A stretch of DNA of 55,329 bases from an uncultured Pseudophaeobacter sp. (GCA_905479575.1 CAJQNB010000062.1:1-55329), one strand, 5' to 3'. Positions 17,886 through 26,921 are shown, numbered from the stretch's first letter. Notes: a model not told the origin generated them from the letters alone. Translations and numbers: made by a program.

Positions 17886-19018
17886 GCCTTGATCTCAAGA
17901 GCGAAGAACAGGCCGTCATCGACCAGATTGAACGGTTTTCCAGCGAGGTTCTGGTGCCTGCCGCTGCGGCCATCGATGCAAAGTCCCAATTTGCAACCCT
18001 GCATCTTTCAGCCCTGGCTGAGATGGGCATCATGGGGATGAACCTGCCCGAAGCCCATGGCGGCATCGGTCTTTCCGGGCCTGCGCTCTATCACGCGGTG
18101 GAGACGATCGCAGGAGCCTGCGGCTCTACGGCCTCGATGCTAACGGCGCATTTCTTGGCGACAGATTCGCTGCTTCTGGGTGCGGATGAGGCGCTGAAGC
18201 AGCGCATTCTGCCCGCTGCGGCGGCGGGCGAGGCTTTGGGGGCCTTTGCCCTGACGGAACCCACGGCCGGCTCCAACCCGGCGGATATGCGCAGCACCGC
18301 CACACGCGACGGCGGCGGCTACCGGCTGAAAGGGGCCAAATGCTTCATCTCCAATGCGGGGGCTGCAGATTTCATCGTAGTCTATGCCAAGACAGACCCG
18401 GCAGTGGGCGCCCGCGGGGTCAGCGCCTTTGTGGTCGAACCGGCCAAGACCGACGGGATGGAAATCGGCACGCACGAGGAAACCATGGGCCTGCGCGGTG
18501 GCCATGTGTTCCCGATCTCGTTTGACTGTCACGTGCCCGCAGAAAACCGGCTGGGTGATGAGGGCACGGGGTTTCGCACCGCAATGAAGGTGCTGGACAA
18601 CGGCCGTATCGAAGTCGCCGCGCAGGCCACCGGCATTGCCCGCGCCGCCTTGGATGCAGCTGTGTCCTATGCCAAGGAGCGCGAGGTTGGCGGCCAGCCG
18701 ATCAGCACCTTCCAAGGGCTGCAGTGGATGCTGGCCGACAGTGCCACCGAACTGGCTGCGGCGCGGGCCTTGGGCCTGCAAGCCGCCCGCAAGCGCGGCA
18801 CTGGCGAGCGGTTTTCCTCAGAATCCGCCTTTGCCAAACTATACGCCAGCGAGGCGGCCTGGCGCATCGCAGACCGGGCGCTACAGATCCACGGCGGCTA
18901 CGGCTACACCCGAGACTTTCCGCTGGAACGCTACCTGCGCGACTTGCGGATCTTCCGGATTTACGAAGGATCCTCGGAGATACAGCGAACCATCATTGCC
19001 CGCGACCTTCTGCGTTAA
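17882..19018 (+). CDS. Acyl-CoA dehydrogenase
   Basis: A 378-residue FAD flavoenzyme that introduces the alpha-beta double bond into an acyl-CoA and passes electrons to ETF. All three ACAD domains are present: the helical N-terminus; the middle beta domain with FALTEPTAGSNPADMRSTA near residue 120 and KCFISNAGAADFIVVYAKT; and the C-terminal domain with QIHGGYGYTRDFPLERYLRD. The catalytic base is probably Glu362 in IYEGSSEIQRTI, as in short- and branched-chain members. It starts four bases inside the CoA-transferase gene. No clear terminator follows. Confidence 0.93.
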   Translation: MSLDLKSEEQAVIDQIERFSSEVLVPAAAAIDAKSQFATLHLSALAEMGIMGMNLPEAHGGIGLSGPALYHAVETIAGACGSTASMLTAHFLATDSLLLGADEALKQRILPAAAAGEALGAFALTEPTAGSNPADMRSTATRDGGGYRLKGAKCFISNAGAADFIVVYAKTDPAVGARGVSAFVVEPAKTDGMEIGTHEETMGLRGGHVFPISFDCHVPAENRLGDEGTGFRTAMKVLDNGRIEVAAQATGIARAALDAAVSYAKEREVGGQPISTFQGLQWMLADSATELAAARALGLQAARKRGTGERFSSESAFAKLYASEAAWRIADRALQIHGGYGYTRDFPLERYLRDLRIFRIYEGSSEIQRTIIARDLLR

Positions 19019-19331
19019 TTTTGAGGTGAGCCTCCTGTCTGGGTGCGCCTCTGTTGAAAGCTGCATCGGCACAGCGAAAAACGGGGAGGCATTGCGAAGC
19101 CCTGCTGTGCCGACTGCGTTGAGACTTCTGTTTGCAAGCGGCCCTTGCAATAGTGGCTTTTCTCAAACCTTGGCCGCCGTGCCACATCACAGGGTGCCTC
19201 CCGGTAATGCACCAGGACCGCCCCAATGCCCATGCGGCGTGTTTGGTGCCAATAGCAAGTTCACCCCCAAAAGATCTTGCGACAGAACCTTGGCTCTTTT
19301 CCCCGTACCAAGGACGTGGCAGGTTGCCCGC
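19019..19331. other. Intergenic region, nothing recognised
   Basis: 313 bases between the acyl-CoA dehydrogenase and the aldo/keto reductase. Several open frames cross it on both strands but none resembles a protein family I know, and none has a convincing start. It presumably carries the terminator of one operon and the promoter of the next; I cannot point to either. Confidence 0.4.
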
Positions 19332-20279
19332 ATGACACAAATACTGACCTCCCCCGATGGAACCCCTGCCAGCCGTTTTGCCTTTGGCACCATGCAGTTT
19401 GGTGGCCGTGCGGATGCAGCACAATCTGGCGAAATCTACACCGCCTGCCGCGCCGCTGGCATCACCCATTTTGATACCGCCTGGGTCTACACAGACGGCC
19501 GCAGCGAAGAGATCCTGGGGGACCTCATTCGGGCAGAACGGGATCAGCTGATCATTGCCAGCAAGGTTGGCTATTCGGGCGGTGCCGGGGCTGAAAACAT
19601 GCAGGCGCAGTTTGACACCAGCCGCAAACGGCTAGGGCTGGACTGCATTGATATCCTCTATCTGCACCGGTTTGATGAACAAACTGATCTGCGTGAAACC
19701 CTTGGCTGGTTTGGCGCCCGCAAAGAGGCCGGGGATATCCGCTATACCGGCCTGTCGAACTTTGCCGCCTGGCAGGTGATGAAAGCGCAGATGCTGGGGG
19801 CTGACCTGGGCTTTGCGACGGATATCCTGCAACCGATGTATTCGCTGGTCAAACGCCAGGCAGAGGTGGAAATCCTGCCCATGTGCACAGACCAGAACAT
19901 CGCCATTGCCCCCTATTCCCCCCTGGGTGGCGGCTTGCTGACCGGGAAATATGCCAGTGGCGGCCAGGGACGCCTAAGCGAGGATGCCCGCTACAACAGC
20001 CGCTATGGGCAGGCTTGGATGCATCAGGCTGCCGAGGGGCTCAGCGCCTTGGCAAACAGCATTGATGTCTCCCCTGCCACACTGGCGGTGGCCTGGGCGG
20101 CGGCACACCCATCGGCACCGATGCCAATCATTTCAGGGCGCACCGCTGAACAGATTGCGCCCTCGCTTGCCGCCATGGATTTTCAAATCGACGCCGCGCT
20201 GTATGACCAGATCGAAGTGCTCAGCCCGCGTCCCGCCCCGGCGACAGACCGGTTGGAAGAGCAGGAGTTGGGTGCATGA
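19332..20279 (+). CDS. Aldo/keto reductase
   Basis: A 315-residue (beta/alpha)8 NADPH-dependent oxidoreductase of cytoplasmic carbonyl compounds. The catalytic tetrad is visible: Asp48 and Tyr53 in FDTAWVYTDG, Lys78 in IIASKVGY and His112 in ILYLHRFD. The C-terminal IAPYSPLGGGLLTGKY is typical of the AKR11/12-like group. I start at ATG 19332 (MTQILTSPDG); the open frame extends upstream across the previous gene, but that part has no homology. The stop overlaps the FAD oxidase start (ATGA). Substrate unknown. Confidence 0.9.
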   Translation: MTQILTSPDGTPASRFAFGTMQFGGRADAAQSGEIYTACRAAGITHFDTAWVYTDGRSEEILGDLIRAERDQLIIASKVGYSGGAGAENMQAQFDTSRKRLGLDCIDILYLHRFDEQTDLRETLGWFGARKEAGDIRYTGLSNFAAWQVMKAQMLGADLGFATDILQPMYSLVKRQAEVEILPMCTDQNIAIAPYSPLGGGLLTGKYASGGQGRLSEDARYNSRYGQAWMHQAAEGLSALANSIDVSPATLAVAWAAAHPSAPMPIISGRTAEQIAPSLAAMDFQIDAALYDQIEVLSPRPAPATDRLEEQELGA

Positions 20280-21355
20280 AATGTGATTTCCTGATCATTG
20301 GCGGCGGTATCGCGGGCAGCAGCGCCGCTGCCCGCCTGTCAGAGCTGGGCCATGTGGTGCTGCTGGAGATGGAAGACGCTCTCGGCTACCATGCCTCCGG
20401 GCGCTCGGCCGCCATGTTTGAGGAAAACTATGGCCCCGCCTCTGTGGTGGCTTTGAACACGGCCAGCGCCAGCTATCACCACACGGCCAATGGCGGTTAT
20501 CTCACCCCGCGCGGCTTTATGTTGGTCTCTGGCCCCGGTCAGGAGCAGCAGTTTGGCTCTGACATCCAGCAGCTCCACCTCGATGAGATCAGTTTTGCCG
20601 AGGCACAGGCCCGCGTGCCAATCCTGAACCCAAAGACCGTCACCCATGCCGGGTTGCACGAGGCGGCGCAGGATCTGGACACCGATCGTATGGTCCAGGA
20701 CTTTGCCAAGGCAGCCCGCAGCAATGGCGGCAAGGTCATCACCCGCGCCAAGGTCACCAGTATCAGCCGCAGCGCAGTGGGCTGGCAGGTCGAGGCAAGC
20801 GGCGAAAACTATACGGCCAAACAGCTGGTCAACGCGGCGGGTGCCTGGGTGGATGAAATTGCAGCCATAGCCGGTGTCGCCCCCATTGGCATTGCCCCGC
20901 GCCGTCGCTCGATGGCGCGGCTGCCGGCGCCCGGGGGCCATGACGTGACCAAATGGCCGATGCTGATGGGCGTTGGCGAAACCTGGTACGCCAAGCCCGA
21001 CGCGGGCAAGCTGCTGGTCTCGCCGGCGGATGCAGATCTGGTTGCGCCACATGATGCCTATGCCGATGACATGGTGCTGGCCGAAGGGCTGGCCCGCTAT
21101 GAAGAAAGGGTCACCACCCCGGTGACCCGGGTCGAAAGCAACTGGGCCGGGCTGCGCAGTTTTTCCCCCGATGGCACATTGGTATTGGGGCCGGACCCGG
21201 ACCAGCCCGATTTTATCTGGTGCGCGGCCCAGGGCGGATATGGCTTTCAAACCGCCCCTGCGGCCTCGCGCTTGCTGGCGGACCTGCTGGGCGGCACCAC
21301 CTCAGAGCTGGACGCCGCAACCCGTGCAGCCCTCTCCCCAGAAAGGCTCCGCTGA
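20276..21355 (+). CDS. FAD-dependent amine/glycine oxidase family protein (DAO)
   Basis: A 359-residue flavoprotein of the D-amino acid oxidase/sarcosine oxidase superfamily. The dinucleotide-binding motif is at the very N-terminus (DFLIIGGGIAGSSAAARLSE, residues 4-23), followed by ALGYHASGRSAAMFEENYG. The C-terminus has the FAD-contacting WAGLRSFSPDGTLVLGPDP and AAQGGYGFQTAPAASRLLADLL. It would deaminate an amine or amino acid with oxygen or a quinone as acceptor; the substrate is not deducible. It is coupled by overlap to the aldo/keto reductase upstream and the DUF938 gene downstream. Confidence 0.88.
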   Translation: MKCDFLIIGGGIAGSSAAARLSELGHVVLLEMEDALGYHASGRSAAMFEENYGPASVVALNTASASYHHTANGGYLTPRGFMLVSGPGQEQQFGSDIQQLHLDEISFAEAQARVPILNPKTVTHAGLHEAAQDLDTDRMVQDFAKAARSNGGKVITRAKVTSISRSAVGWQVEASGENYTAKQLVNAAGAWVDEIAAIAGVAPIGIAPRRRSMARLPAPGGHDVTKWPMLMGVGETWYAKPDAGKLLVSPADADLVAPHDAYADDMVLAEGLARYEERVTTPVTRVESNWAGLRSFSPDGTLVLGPDPDQPDFIWCAAQGGYGFQTAPAASRLLADLLGGTTSELDAATRAALSPERLR

Positions 21356-22014
21356 TGCCCGTTCGATCCACTCCCGGCACTGCCTCGATCGCCAATCCCG
21401 AGGGCGGCAAGCTGTTTGCCCCATCAGCGGCGCGCAACCTGGATGTGCTGGCTGACCTGCTGGAACAGGTCGCGCCGCCGTCAGGTCGCACCGCCCTGGA
21501 GCTGGCCAGCGGCACCGGCCAGCATGTGGTCGGCTATGCCACCCGCCTGCCACAATATACCTGGCACCCCACCGAGGCTGACCCCAGCCGTTTGCACAGC
21601 ATTGATGCTTACATAGGTGAAGCCGCGCTGGACAATGTGCGGGATGCCAAGGCGCTGGATGCCACCGCCGCAGGCTGGAGCGCTACGCAGGAGCCACAGG
21701 ACCTGATTGTGCTGTCAAACCTGATGCACCTCATCAGCACACCCGAGGCCCGCTGCCTGCTCCGCGAGGCGGCAAACACCCTCACCCCCGGGGGTCGTCT
21801 GGTGATCTACGGGCCGTTTTTGCGCGCGGGCGAGCTCACCAGCCCCGGCGACGCGCAGTTTCACAGCTCGCTCAAAGCCCATGACCCCGAGATCGGATAC
21901 AAGGATGATTTTGATCTCCTGGACTGGGCCCATGAGGTGTGGTTGAGCCCGGTTGAGGTGATTGAAATGCCCGCCAATAATCTGGCACTGGTCTTTGCCA
22001 AAGGTACTGCCTGA
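21355..22014 (+). CDS. DUF938 family SAM-dependent methyltransferase-like protein
   Basis: A 219-residue DUF938 protein. The family begins with a conserved segment about the N-terminus (GGKLFAPSAARNLDVLADLLEQ), then a Rossmann SAM-binding motif ALELASGTGQHVVGYATRLP near residue 45 and WHPTEADPSRLHSIDAYI. The post-I segment VLSNLMHLISTPEARCLLREAANTLTPGGRLVIYGPF is also typical. Function of the family is not established; it may be a small-molecule methyltransferase. ATG 21355 overlaps the previous stop (TGATG), so it is the last gene of a three-gene unit. Confidence 0.87.
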   Translation: MPVRSTPGTASIANPEGGKLFAPSAARNLDVLADLLEQVAPPSGRTALELASGTGQHVVGYATRLPQYTWHPTEADPSRLHSIDAYIGEAALDNVRDAKALDATAAGWSATQEPQDLIVLSNLMHLISTPEARCLLREAANTLTPGGRLVIYGPFLRAGELTSPGDAQFHSSLKAHDPEIGYKDDFDLLDWAHEVWLSPVEVIEMPANNLALVFAKGTA

Positions 22015-22039
22015 CACGGCGGCTTTGCTGGTTTTTCCC

Positions 22040-22053
22040 ATGACCTAGATCAA
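22040..22053. promoter_or_regulatory. Candidate FNR/CRP-family box upstream of the AhpD-like gene
   Basis: ATGAC-CTAG-ATCAA matches the FNR-type palindrome TTGAC/T-N4-A/GTCAA at nine of ten positions. It lies about 62 bases before the AhpD-like start codon, close to a class II activator position. Regulation by an FnrL/Dnr-type protein is inferred. Confidence 0.4.
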
Positions 22054-22115
22054 GGTTGCGCTGACCAGAGCCGCCTACACCTTCGACAAACTGAATATTT
22101 TTCGAAGGACATGCC

Positions 22116-22454
22116 ATGAGCTGGTCGAACAAACTGGAAAGCACCCGCCAAGGGCTGCGCAATCTGAACAAATCCATTCCGGACACTGCGCAGGCTTTTG
22201 GTGCGCTTAGAAAATCCGTGAAACAGGGCGGCGTTCTGGAATTCAAACACAAAGAGTTTGTCGCCCTGGGGATCGCCGTCGCGGTGCGCTGTGACGATTG
22301 CATTGGCCTGCATGTGGAAGCCCTGATCAAAGCCGGCGCCAGCCGCGAAGAAGTCTCTGATGTGCTGGCAATGTCGATCCAGATGGGCGGCGGGCCCGCG
22401 ATGATGTACGCGGCCAAGGCGCTAACCTGTTTTGATGAACTGACGGCCACTTAA
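22116..22454 (+). CDS. Carboxymuconolactone decarboxylase / AhpD-like family protein
   Basis: A 112-residue all-helical protein of the CMD/AhpD family. It has the AhpD redox signature E47...Cys59-x-x-Cys62-x3-His66 (RCDDCIGLH), which in AhpD acts as a thiol-disulfide relay for peroxide reduction. The protein is the size of a single CMD domain, so it likely works as a trimer or hexamer. It stands alone with its own upstream region holding a candidate FNR box. Antioxidant or alkylhydroperoxidase-type function is likely; a specific substrate is not supported. Confidence 0.88.
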   Translation: MSWSNKLESTRQGLRNLNKSIPDTAQAFGALRKSVKQGGVLEFKHKEFVALGIAVAVRCDDCIGLHVEALIKAGASREEVSDVLAMSIQMGGGPAMMYAAKALTCFDELTAT

Positions 22455-22661
22455 AAACCTGAAAGGCGCCAAGGCGCGTCAACTGGCAGGCCGCACCAAC
22501 TCCGCAGGTTCAAAGCAGATCCGCGGTGGATTTTCTTGGGAAGGTCTGCCGCCACCAAGCCAGCCATAGCCCGCCACTTTTCCACGCTGGTCCTGTTGGT
22601 CTTCCCCGTGTTGTCTGCTGAAAGAACCTGTGATTAACTTTCTCCTTGGGGGAAGACCACA

Positions 22662-24671
22662 ATGCAGCAGACCAAGTCAGGCCTTTATATTCGGACACTT
22701 GGCAGTCCCGGTGTCAGCTGGGCTGGCGAGCCAGTGTTTCAGGGAAAGAAAAAGGCCACCGCGCTATTGGTGTACTTGGCTCTGCAGCCGGAACAGCGCG
22801 CCCTGCGATCAAAGCTGGCCGAATTGCTCTGGGAAGGCAGCGAGGAGGGGCGCGCGCGCTCCTCGCTGCGCCAATGCCTGTCAGAAATCAGACGCGAAGC
22901 GCCTGACCTGATGGCGACCGCACTTGAGGTCAACACAACAGACATTGCGCTGCGGGCGGATTTTGTTTCGTCCGATATTGGCGATCTGATTGCGGCGCTG
23001 GCGCAGAAAATTCCGGGACAGCATCTGGAAGCTGGCGCCGAGTTTAGCGATCTTTTCCTGATGGGATTTGGCCATATTGGTCAGGGCTTTGAAAACTGGG
23101 CGCGCGAGTGCTGCCAAAGCTGCGAAACGCAATTGATTGCGCGCTTGTTTGATCTGATGGAGGCCCCCCAGACCCGCGCCGCCGAAGCCCTGCGCGCCGC
23201 CCGTATCATCTGCCGTCTCGACCCCCTGAACGAGGAAGCCAGCCGTTTTGCCATGCGCAGCTTGGCTGAGCGCGGCGAAACCGGGGCCTCTTTGCAGATC
23301 TATGGCCAGCTTTATGACCGCCTCGACGAGGCCCTGGCAATGGAGCCCTCAGCAGAGACCCAGGCGCTGGCGGTTGCGATCAAAAACGGTGATCTGCAGC
23401 ACGCCAAGCCGAAGCCCCCACCGCCACAGCCGCGCGGTGTGTTCTCTGCGGCGTCATCCATCGCGCCAAACCGGGAGGGTCCGCCAAAACTGGCGATTTT
23501 TCCCTTTGTCGATCTGGGGCCTGTCCCCGTTGAGAGCTATTTCCTCCATGGGATCCTGGAGGATACCGTGTCACTGCTGGCACAGCTGCGCGAATTGCAG
23601 GTCTATTCCAGCAATACCACCCGGCAATTCCAGGGACTGCCCGGCGCCCCCGGCAGCCAGCCGCCAGAACTGGACGCCGACTATGTGGTGACCGGCAGCG
23701 TTCGCGGCGCAGGTGATCGGTTTCGCATCACAGTACAGCTGGTAGATACCCGTACGGGGCTGGTTGAATGGGCCAATACCTATGCCGCCCATGCCTCGGA
23801 ACTGTTTGAAATGCAGACCGATATTGCCATCAACCTGACCCATCAACTGCTGCCCTCGGTCTCGGCGGCGGAACTGCGGCGCACCGAAGGCAGCCTGCCC
23901 GAAGACCTGTCGGCCTATCATCTGATGATCCGGGGGCGCGACATCGCCTTTCATCTTGATCCGGCCACCTTCACCACCGCCAAATCCCTGCTGGAAGAGG
24001 CCTGCGCCCGCGATCCCCGCTATGGCATAAGCCGGGTTGCCCTGACCGATTGGCACTCTGTTTTGCTTGGTCAAGGCTGGTCCAAGGACCCGAAAGCCGA
24101 TGGCAAAGCTCTGCAAAATGCGACTGAAGAAGCGGTACGGCTCAGCGGTGAAAGTGGCCGTGCGCTGGCCCGCTATGCCCATAATCAGACGGTGCTGTTT
24201 GGCTATGCGGAACAGGCGATCGAGATATGTGGTAAGGCTTTGCGCAACGCCCCCAATGATGCCGAGGCGCTTTTGTGGTCCTCCCCGACGCTGACCTTTT
24301 CTGGTCAGCCAGAGCAGGGTATCAACAACGCCCGCACCGCCATTCACCTGTCGCCCTGTGACCCCTATCTGTTCAGATCAGAGCATTTTCTCAGCATCGC
24401 CCATTTTGCCGCCGGCAACTACGCCGAGGCCGTGGCCGCAGGGCGGCGTGCCCAAAGGCTGAACCCCAATTATACCTCCAACCTGCGCATGACCGCTGTG
24501 GCCCTGGCCGAAACCGGAGATCTGGCGGAGGCCGGCAAGATTGCGTCTGAGATCAAACGGTTGGATCCCGGCTTTCGCATTGGCCAATTCCTGAAAAAGC
24601 AACCTTTCCAGGATCAAGCCACCGGCCAGAGATACGCCGCCCGCCTGCGCGAGATTGGCCTGCAAGACTAA
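22662..24671 (+). CDS. SARP-type regulator with TolB-like and TPR domains
   Basis: A 669-residue cytoplasmic protein. Residues 1-95 are a SARP/OmpR-like winged-helix DNA-binding region (LLVYLALQPEQRALRSKLAELLWEGSEEGRARSSLRQCLSEIRR). Residues 100-240 form a bacterial transcriptional activation (BTAD-like) helical repeat. A proline-rich linker near 250-262 (KPKPPPPQPRG) leads to a TolB-N/FlgO-like domain (about 275-400; KLAIFPFVDLGPVPVESYFLHGILEDTVSLL, DYVVTGSVRGAGDRFRITVQLVDTRTG). The rest is TPR repeats. This architecture is common in roseobacters and is sometimes mis-named adenylate cyclase; there is no cyclase domain here. It may control the peroxidase-like gene downstream, but no direct evidence is visible. 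Confidence 0.82.
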   Translation: MQQTKSGLYIRTLGSPGVSWAGEPVFQGKKKATALLVYLALQPEQRALRSKLAELLWEGSEEGRARSSLRQCLSEIRREAPDLMATALEVNTTDIALRADFVSSDIGDLIAALAQKIPGQHLEAGAEFSDLFLMGFGHIGQGFENWARECCQSCETQLIARLFDLMEAPQTRAAEALRAARIICRLDPLNEEASRFAMRSLAERGETGASLQIYGQLYDRLDEALAMEPSAETQALAVAIKNGDLQHAKPKPPPPQPRGVFSAASSIAPNREGPPKLAIFPFVDLGPVPVESYFLHGILEDTVSLLAQLRELQVYSSNTTRQFQGLPGAPGSQPPELDADYVVTGSVRGAGDRFRITVQLVDTRTGLVEWANTYAAHASELFEMQTDIAINLTHQLLPSVSAAELRRTEGSLPEDLSAYHLMIRGRDIAFHLDPATFTTAKSLLEEACARDPRYGISRVALTDWHSVLLGQGWSKDPKADGKALQNATEEAVRLSGESGRALARYAHNQTVLFGYAEQAIEICGKALRNAPNDAEALLWSSPTLTFSGQPEQGINNARTAIHLSPCDPYLFRSEHFLSIAHFAAGNYAEAVAAGRRAQRLNPNYTSNLRMTAVALAETGDLAEAGKIASEIKRLDPGFRIGQFLKKQPFQDQATGQRYAARLREIGLQD

Positions 24672-24772
24672 CCGATCTCACGGGCTCTTCACGCCAGGCT
24701 GACGCAGTGCTTTCCAAAGTTAATCTGGTCGGGCGTTCTATTCTAGAACCAGGGGCCGGAGTGGAGGGTAAC

Positions 24773-25855
24773 ATGACACATGGATATCGCGATGGCGCAG
24801 TTGACGGGGCCGTAGACGGCGCAGTGGATGGGGCTGTTGACGGGGCGGTAGATGGCGCTGTTGCCGCCGGTTCTTTCGCCCCTTATCGCTCTGCAGGAAA
24901 AGCTGCCGGGCTGCCCTTCAACGAGCCTCTGGGGCGCAAAGGGGGCGTGCCTTTTAGCTATCTCGGGGGGCAGGAATTCCCCGCCGATGCCTGGTCGCCG
25001 CAGCTCGAAGTCAAGCTGATCCTGCAGCGGTTTGCCAAAACTGGCTGGGACGAAGGCGATAGTGCCATTCAGGTGGATAACCCTGATGACGGCGATCTGG
25101 CCTTGCGCCGCGAAGTGCATGATCTGATTGCCATGCGCAACAACCACAGGGCCCATCGCGCCGCAGAAATCGTAGCGCAGGTCGCCAATAGCGAGGCCTA
25201 TTGGTCAAACATGTTGATGATGGGGGCAGGCAACCGGCCCGCGACACAGAAATTGATCATGCTGGCAATGCAGGCCGGACAGATGGTTGCGCTTCACTTC
25301 AAACATAAGATTGGCCGCGCCCGCCCGGTGCAGGTCTGCCCAGCGCTGATGCCCCTGGTCCCAACCCCGCCGCATGCCTCCTATCCCAGCGGCCATGCCA
25401 CTCAGATGACCCTGATTGCGACGATGATTGCCGCTTTGTTTGACGACGGCGAAACGCATGCCATGGCCCGCTATGCCGCTGCACTGGCGCAGCGCATTTC
25501 CGAAAACCGCGAAATCGCCGGGGTGCATTTTCGCAGCGATACCCGGGCTGGGCAGCAATTGGCAAAGGACACTTTTCACGGTTTCCTCAAGGAGATGCCG
25601 GAGGTCAAAGCCCTGCTCGCCGAGGCCCGCGCAGAGTGGTCCGGGATCGCCTGCAGCTTTGCCCCTGATCCTGAGACCCTCCCGGATCTGGAGGGCGGCA
25701 CCTCCTTGAGCCGCAGGGTATCCAACGCTGTGGCCAGCAGGCTGGCCAATGACCTGCCCGATCTGATTGCAGCGGCCCTGAACAGCGACAGCGAGGCTAA
25801 AAAAGCGGAACGCCCAGACAAGCCATTCAAGGACCAGAAAAAGAAATCCCCTTGA
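24773..25855 (+). CDS. Vanadium haloperoxidase-type PAP2 phosphatase-family protein with DGAV repeat
   Basis: A 360-residue protein of the PAP2/vanadium-haloperoxidase fold. All three active-site motifs are present: K-x6-RP (Lys177 to Arg184-Pro185), PSGH (205-208) and R-x5-H-x3-D (Arg246, His252, Asp256). These bind phosphate or vanadate. An unusual N-terminal stretch has six DGAV units (residues 7-30). I chose ATG 24773, which follows GTGGAGGGTAAC, an excellent ribosome site, over the upstream GTG at 24707. No signal peptide or membrane segment is obvious, unlike classical PAP2 lipid phosphatases; this fits a soluble haloperoxidase-like enzyme. The C-terminus is very lysine-rich. Whether it halogenates or dephosphorylates is open. 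Confidence 0.8.
   Translation: MTHGYRDGAVDGAVDGAVDGAVDGAVDGAVAAGSFAPYRSAGKAAGLPFNEPLGRKGGVPFSYLGGQEFPADAWSPQLEVKLILQRFAKTGWDEGDSAIQVDNPDDGDLALRREVHDLIAMRNNHRAHRAAEIVAQVANSEAYWSNMLMMGAGNRPATQKLIMLAMQAGQMVALHFKHKIGRARPVQVCPALMPLVPTPPHASYPSGHATQMTLIATMIAALFDDGETHAMARYAAALAQRISENREIAGVHFRSDTRAGQQLAKDTFHGFLKEMPEVKALLAEARAEWSGIACSFAPDPETLPDLEGGTSLSRRVSNAVASRLANDLPDLIAAALNSDSEAKKAERPDKPFKDQKKKSP
24791..24862 (+). repeat. Six tandem 12-bp units encoding DGAV
   Basis: Six head-to-tail units, (GAT/C GGN GCN GTN), encode (DGAV)6 just after the start of the haloperoxidase-like gene. The units differ at most third positions, so no two neighbours are identical in DNA. The amino-acid sequence is perfectly kept, which suggests selection on the protein or an old expansion rather than fresh slippage. 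Confidence 0.9.
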
Positions 25856-25927
25856 TCCCAGCCATGGCCCGGCTCGGCCTGCTTTGCCCCCGATCCTCTC
25901 CCCGTTCCCCCGCTCATGGAGGCTGCC

Positions 25928-26905
25928 ATGCCTGATTTTCCAACGCCCTTGGGACGCTTTTTTGCTGGGTTCACCCCCCCTGGGTCTCTGGACCAGCTGT
26001 TTCGCGCGCCTGGATATGCCGAATGGGTCCATCGTTGTGCCCACCTTGGAGCAAGCAGCGCTGAAAGCGCCCTGCGGGCGCAGGTGATTGATCTCGAAGC
26101 AGGTATGTCACCCCACTGGGATCCCCGGGATCAGCGCCCGCGCGGGACCTGCACCGCCTTTGCCGTCGCAGCCTGTGTCGATATCCTGCAGGCCCGGCGG
26201 GGGGAACAGCCGGTCCTGCATTCGCCGGAATATCTGTATTGGCACATGCGTGCGGCCATTACCGCCGAGGAAGCCGCGGTTCTGCCGGACTATGCCAGGG
26301 GCGCCACCAAATTGAAGCAGGCGCATAAGGTGCTCGCCGCCCGTGGAATATGTACCGAGGCCCTGACCCCCTACCAGACCAGCGACCTGCAGAACGGGCT
26401 GTTTTCTAAACACGCCCCCCCTGAGGCCGCCGAAGCGGATGCCGCAACCCGGCGGTTTTGCACGGTAAAATATGAGGATTTTGAAAACGGCCCTGTTGCT
26501 GAAACCACAGCAGACAGTATCCTGCAAGAGCTGAGCCAAGGGCGCCCGGTGGCGCTGGGCCTGCCGGTGTTCAAGCTGAAGAACTCCCACAAAAACAACT
26601 GGACCTACAACGGCGCATTGAACTCTGGCATTGTATTTGACCCGGTGGCCCGCCCGGACCTGGTGGACCGTGAGGTGCGGGTTTCAGGCCATTGCGTCTG
26701 TGTGACCGGTTTTCAGCCCGGACCAGAAGAGCTAGGGGGCGGCTGGTTCATTTTCCGCAACAGCTGGAATGGCGATTTTGGAAAATACCCGGGCGACCCG
26801 CTGGCGGGCTATCCAGGGGTTGGACGCCGGGGCAATGGCGCGGTCAGTTTGGACTATGTGAACGGCTATACCGTGGAATATCTGAGCCTGATCCCGGCTG
26901 ACTAA
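25928..26905 (+). CDS. Papain-like (C1) cysteine protease family protein
   Basis: A 325-residue C1-type peptidase-like protein. The oxyanion-hole Gln and nucleophile are Gln69 and Cys75 in QRPRGTCTAFAVAACVDIL, His255 lies in VRVSGHCVCVTGF and Asn278 in FIFRNSWNGDFG, so the catalytic triad is complete. The classical CGSCW is changed to RGTCT. There is no signal peptide and no obvious inhibitory propeptide beyond about 60 residues. ATG 25928 follows GGAGG by five bases and is preferred over ATG 25916. It ends 16 bases from the end of the convergent DUF2063 gene. Substrate unknown; processing of a neighbour-encoded protein is possible but unproven. Confidence 0.82.
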   Translation: MPDFPTPLGRFFAGFTPPGSLDQLFRAPGYAEWVHRCAHLGASSAESALRAQVIDLEAGMSPHWDPRDQRPRGTCTAFAVAACVDILQARRGEQPVLHSPEYLYWHMRAAITAEEAAVLPDYARGATKLKQAHKVLAARGICTEALTPYQTSDLQNGLFSKHAPPEAAEADAATRRFCTVKYEDFENGPVAETTADSILQELSQGRPVALGLPVFKLKNSHKNNWTYNGALNSGIVFDPVARPDLVDREVRVSGHCVCVTGFQPGPEELGGGWFIFRNSWNGDFGKYPGDPLAGYPGVGRRGNGAVSLDYVNGYTVEYLSLIPAD

Positions 26906-26921
26906 CCGGGAGGGGCAACCC

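Noticed and set aside
18636..19331. Long upstream extension of the aldo/keto reductase frame
   Set aside because: It crosses the acyl-CoA dehydrogenase gene out of frame; AKR homology starts at 19332.
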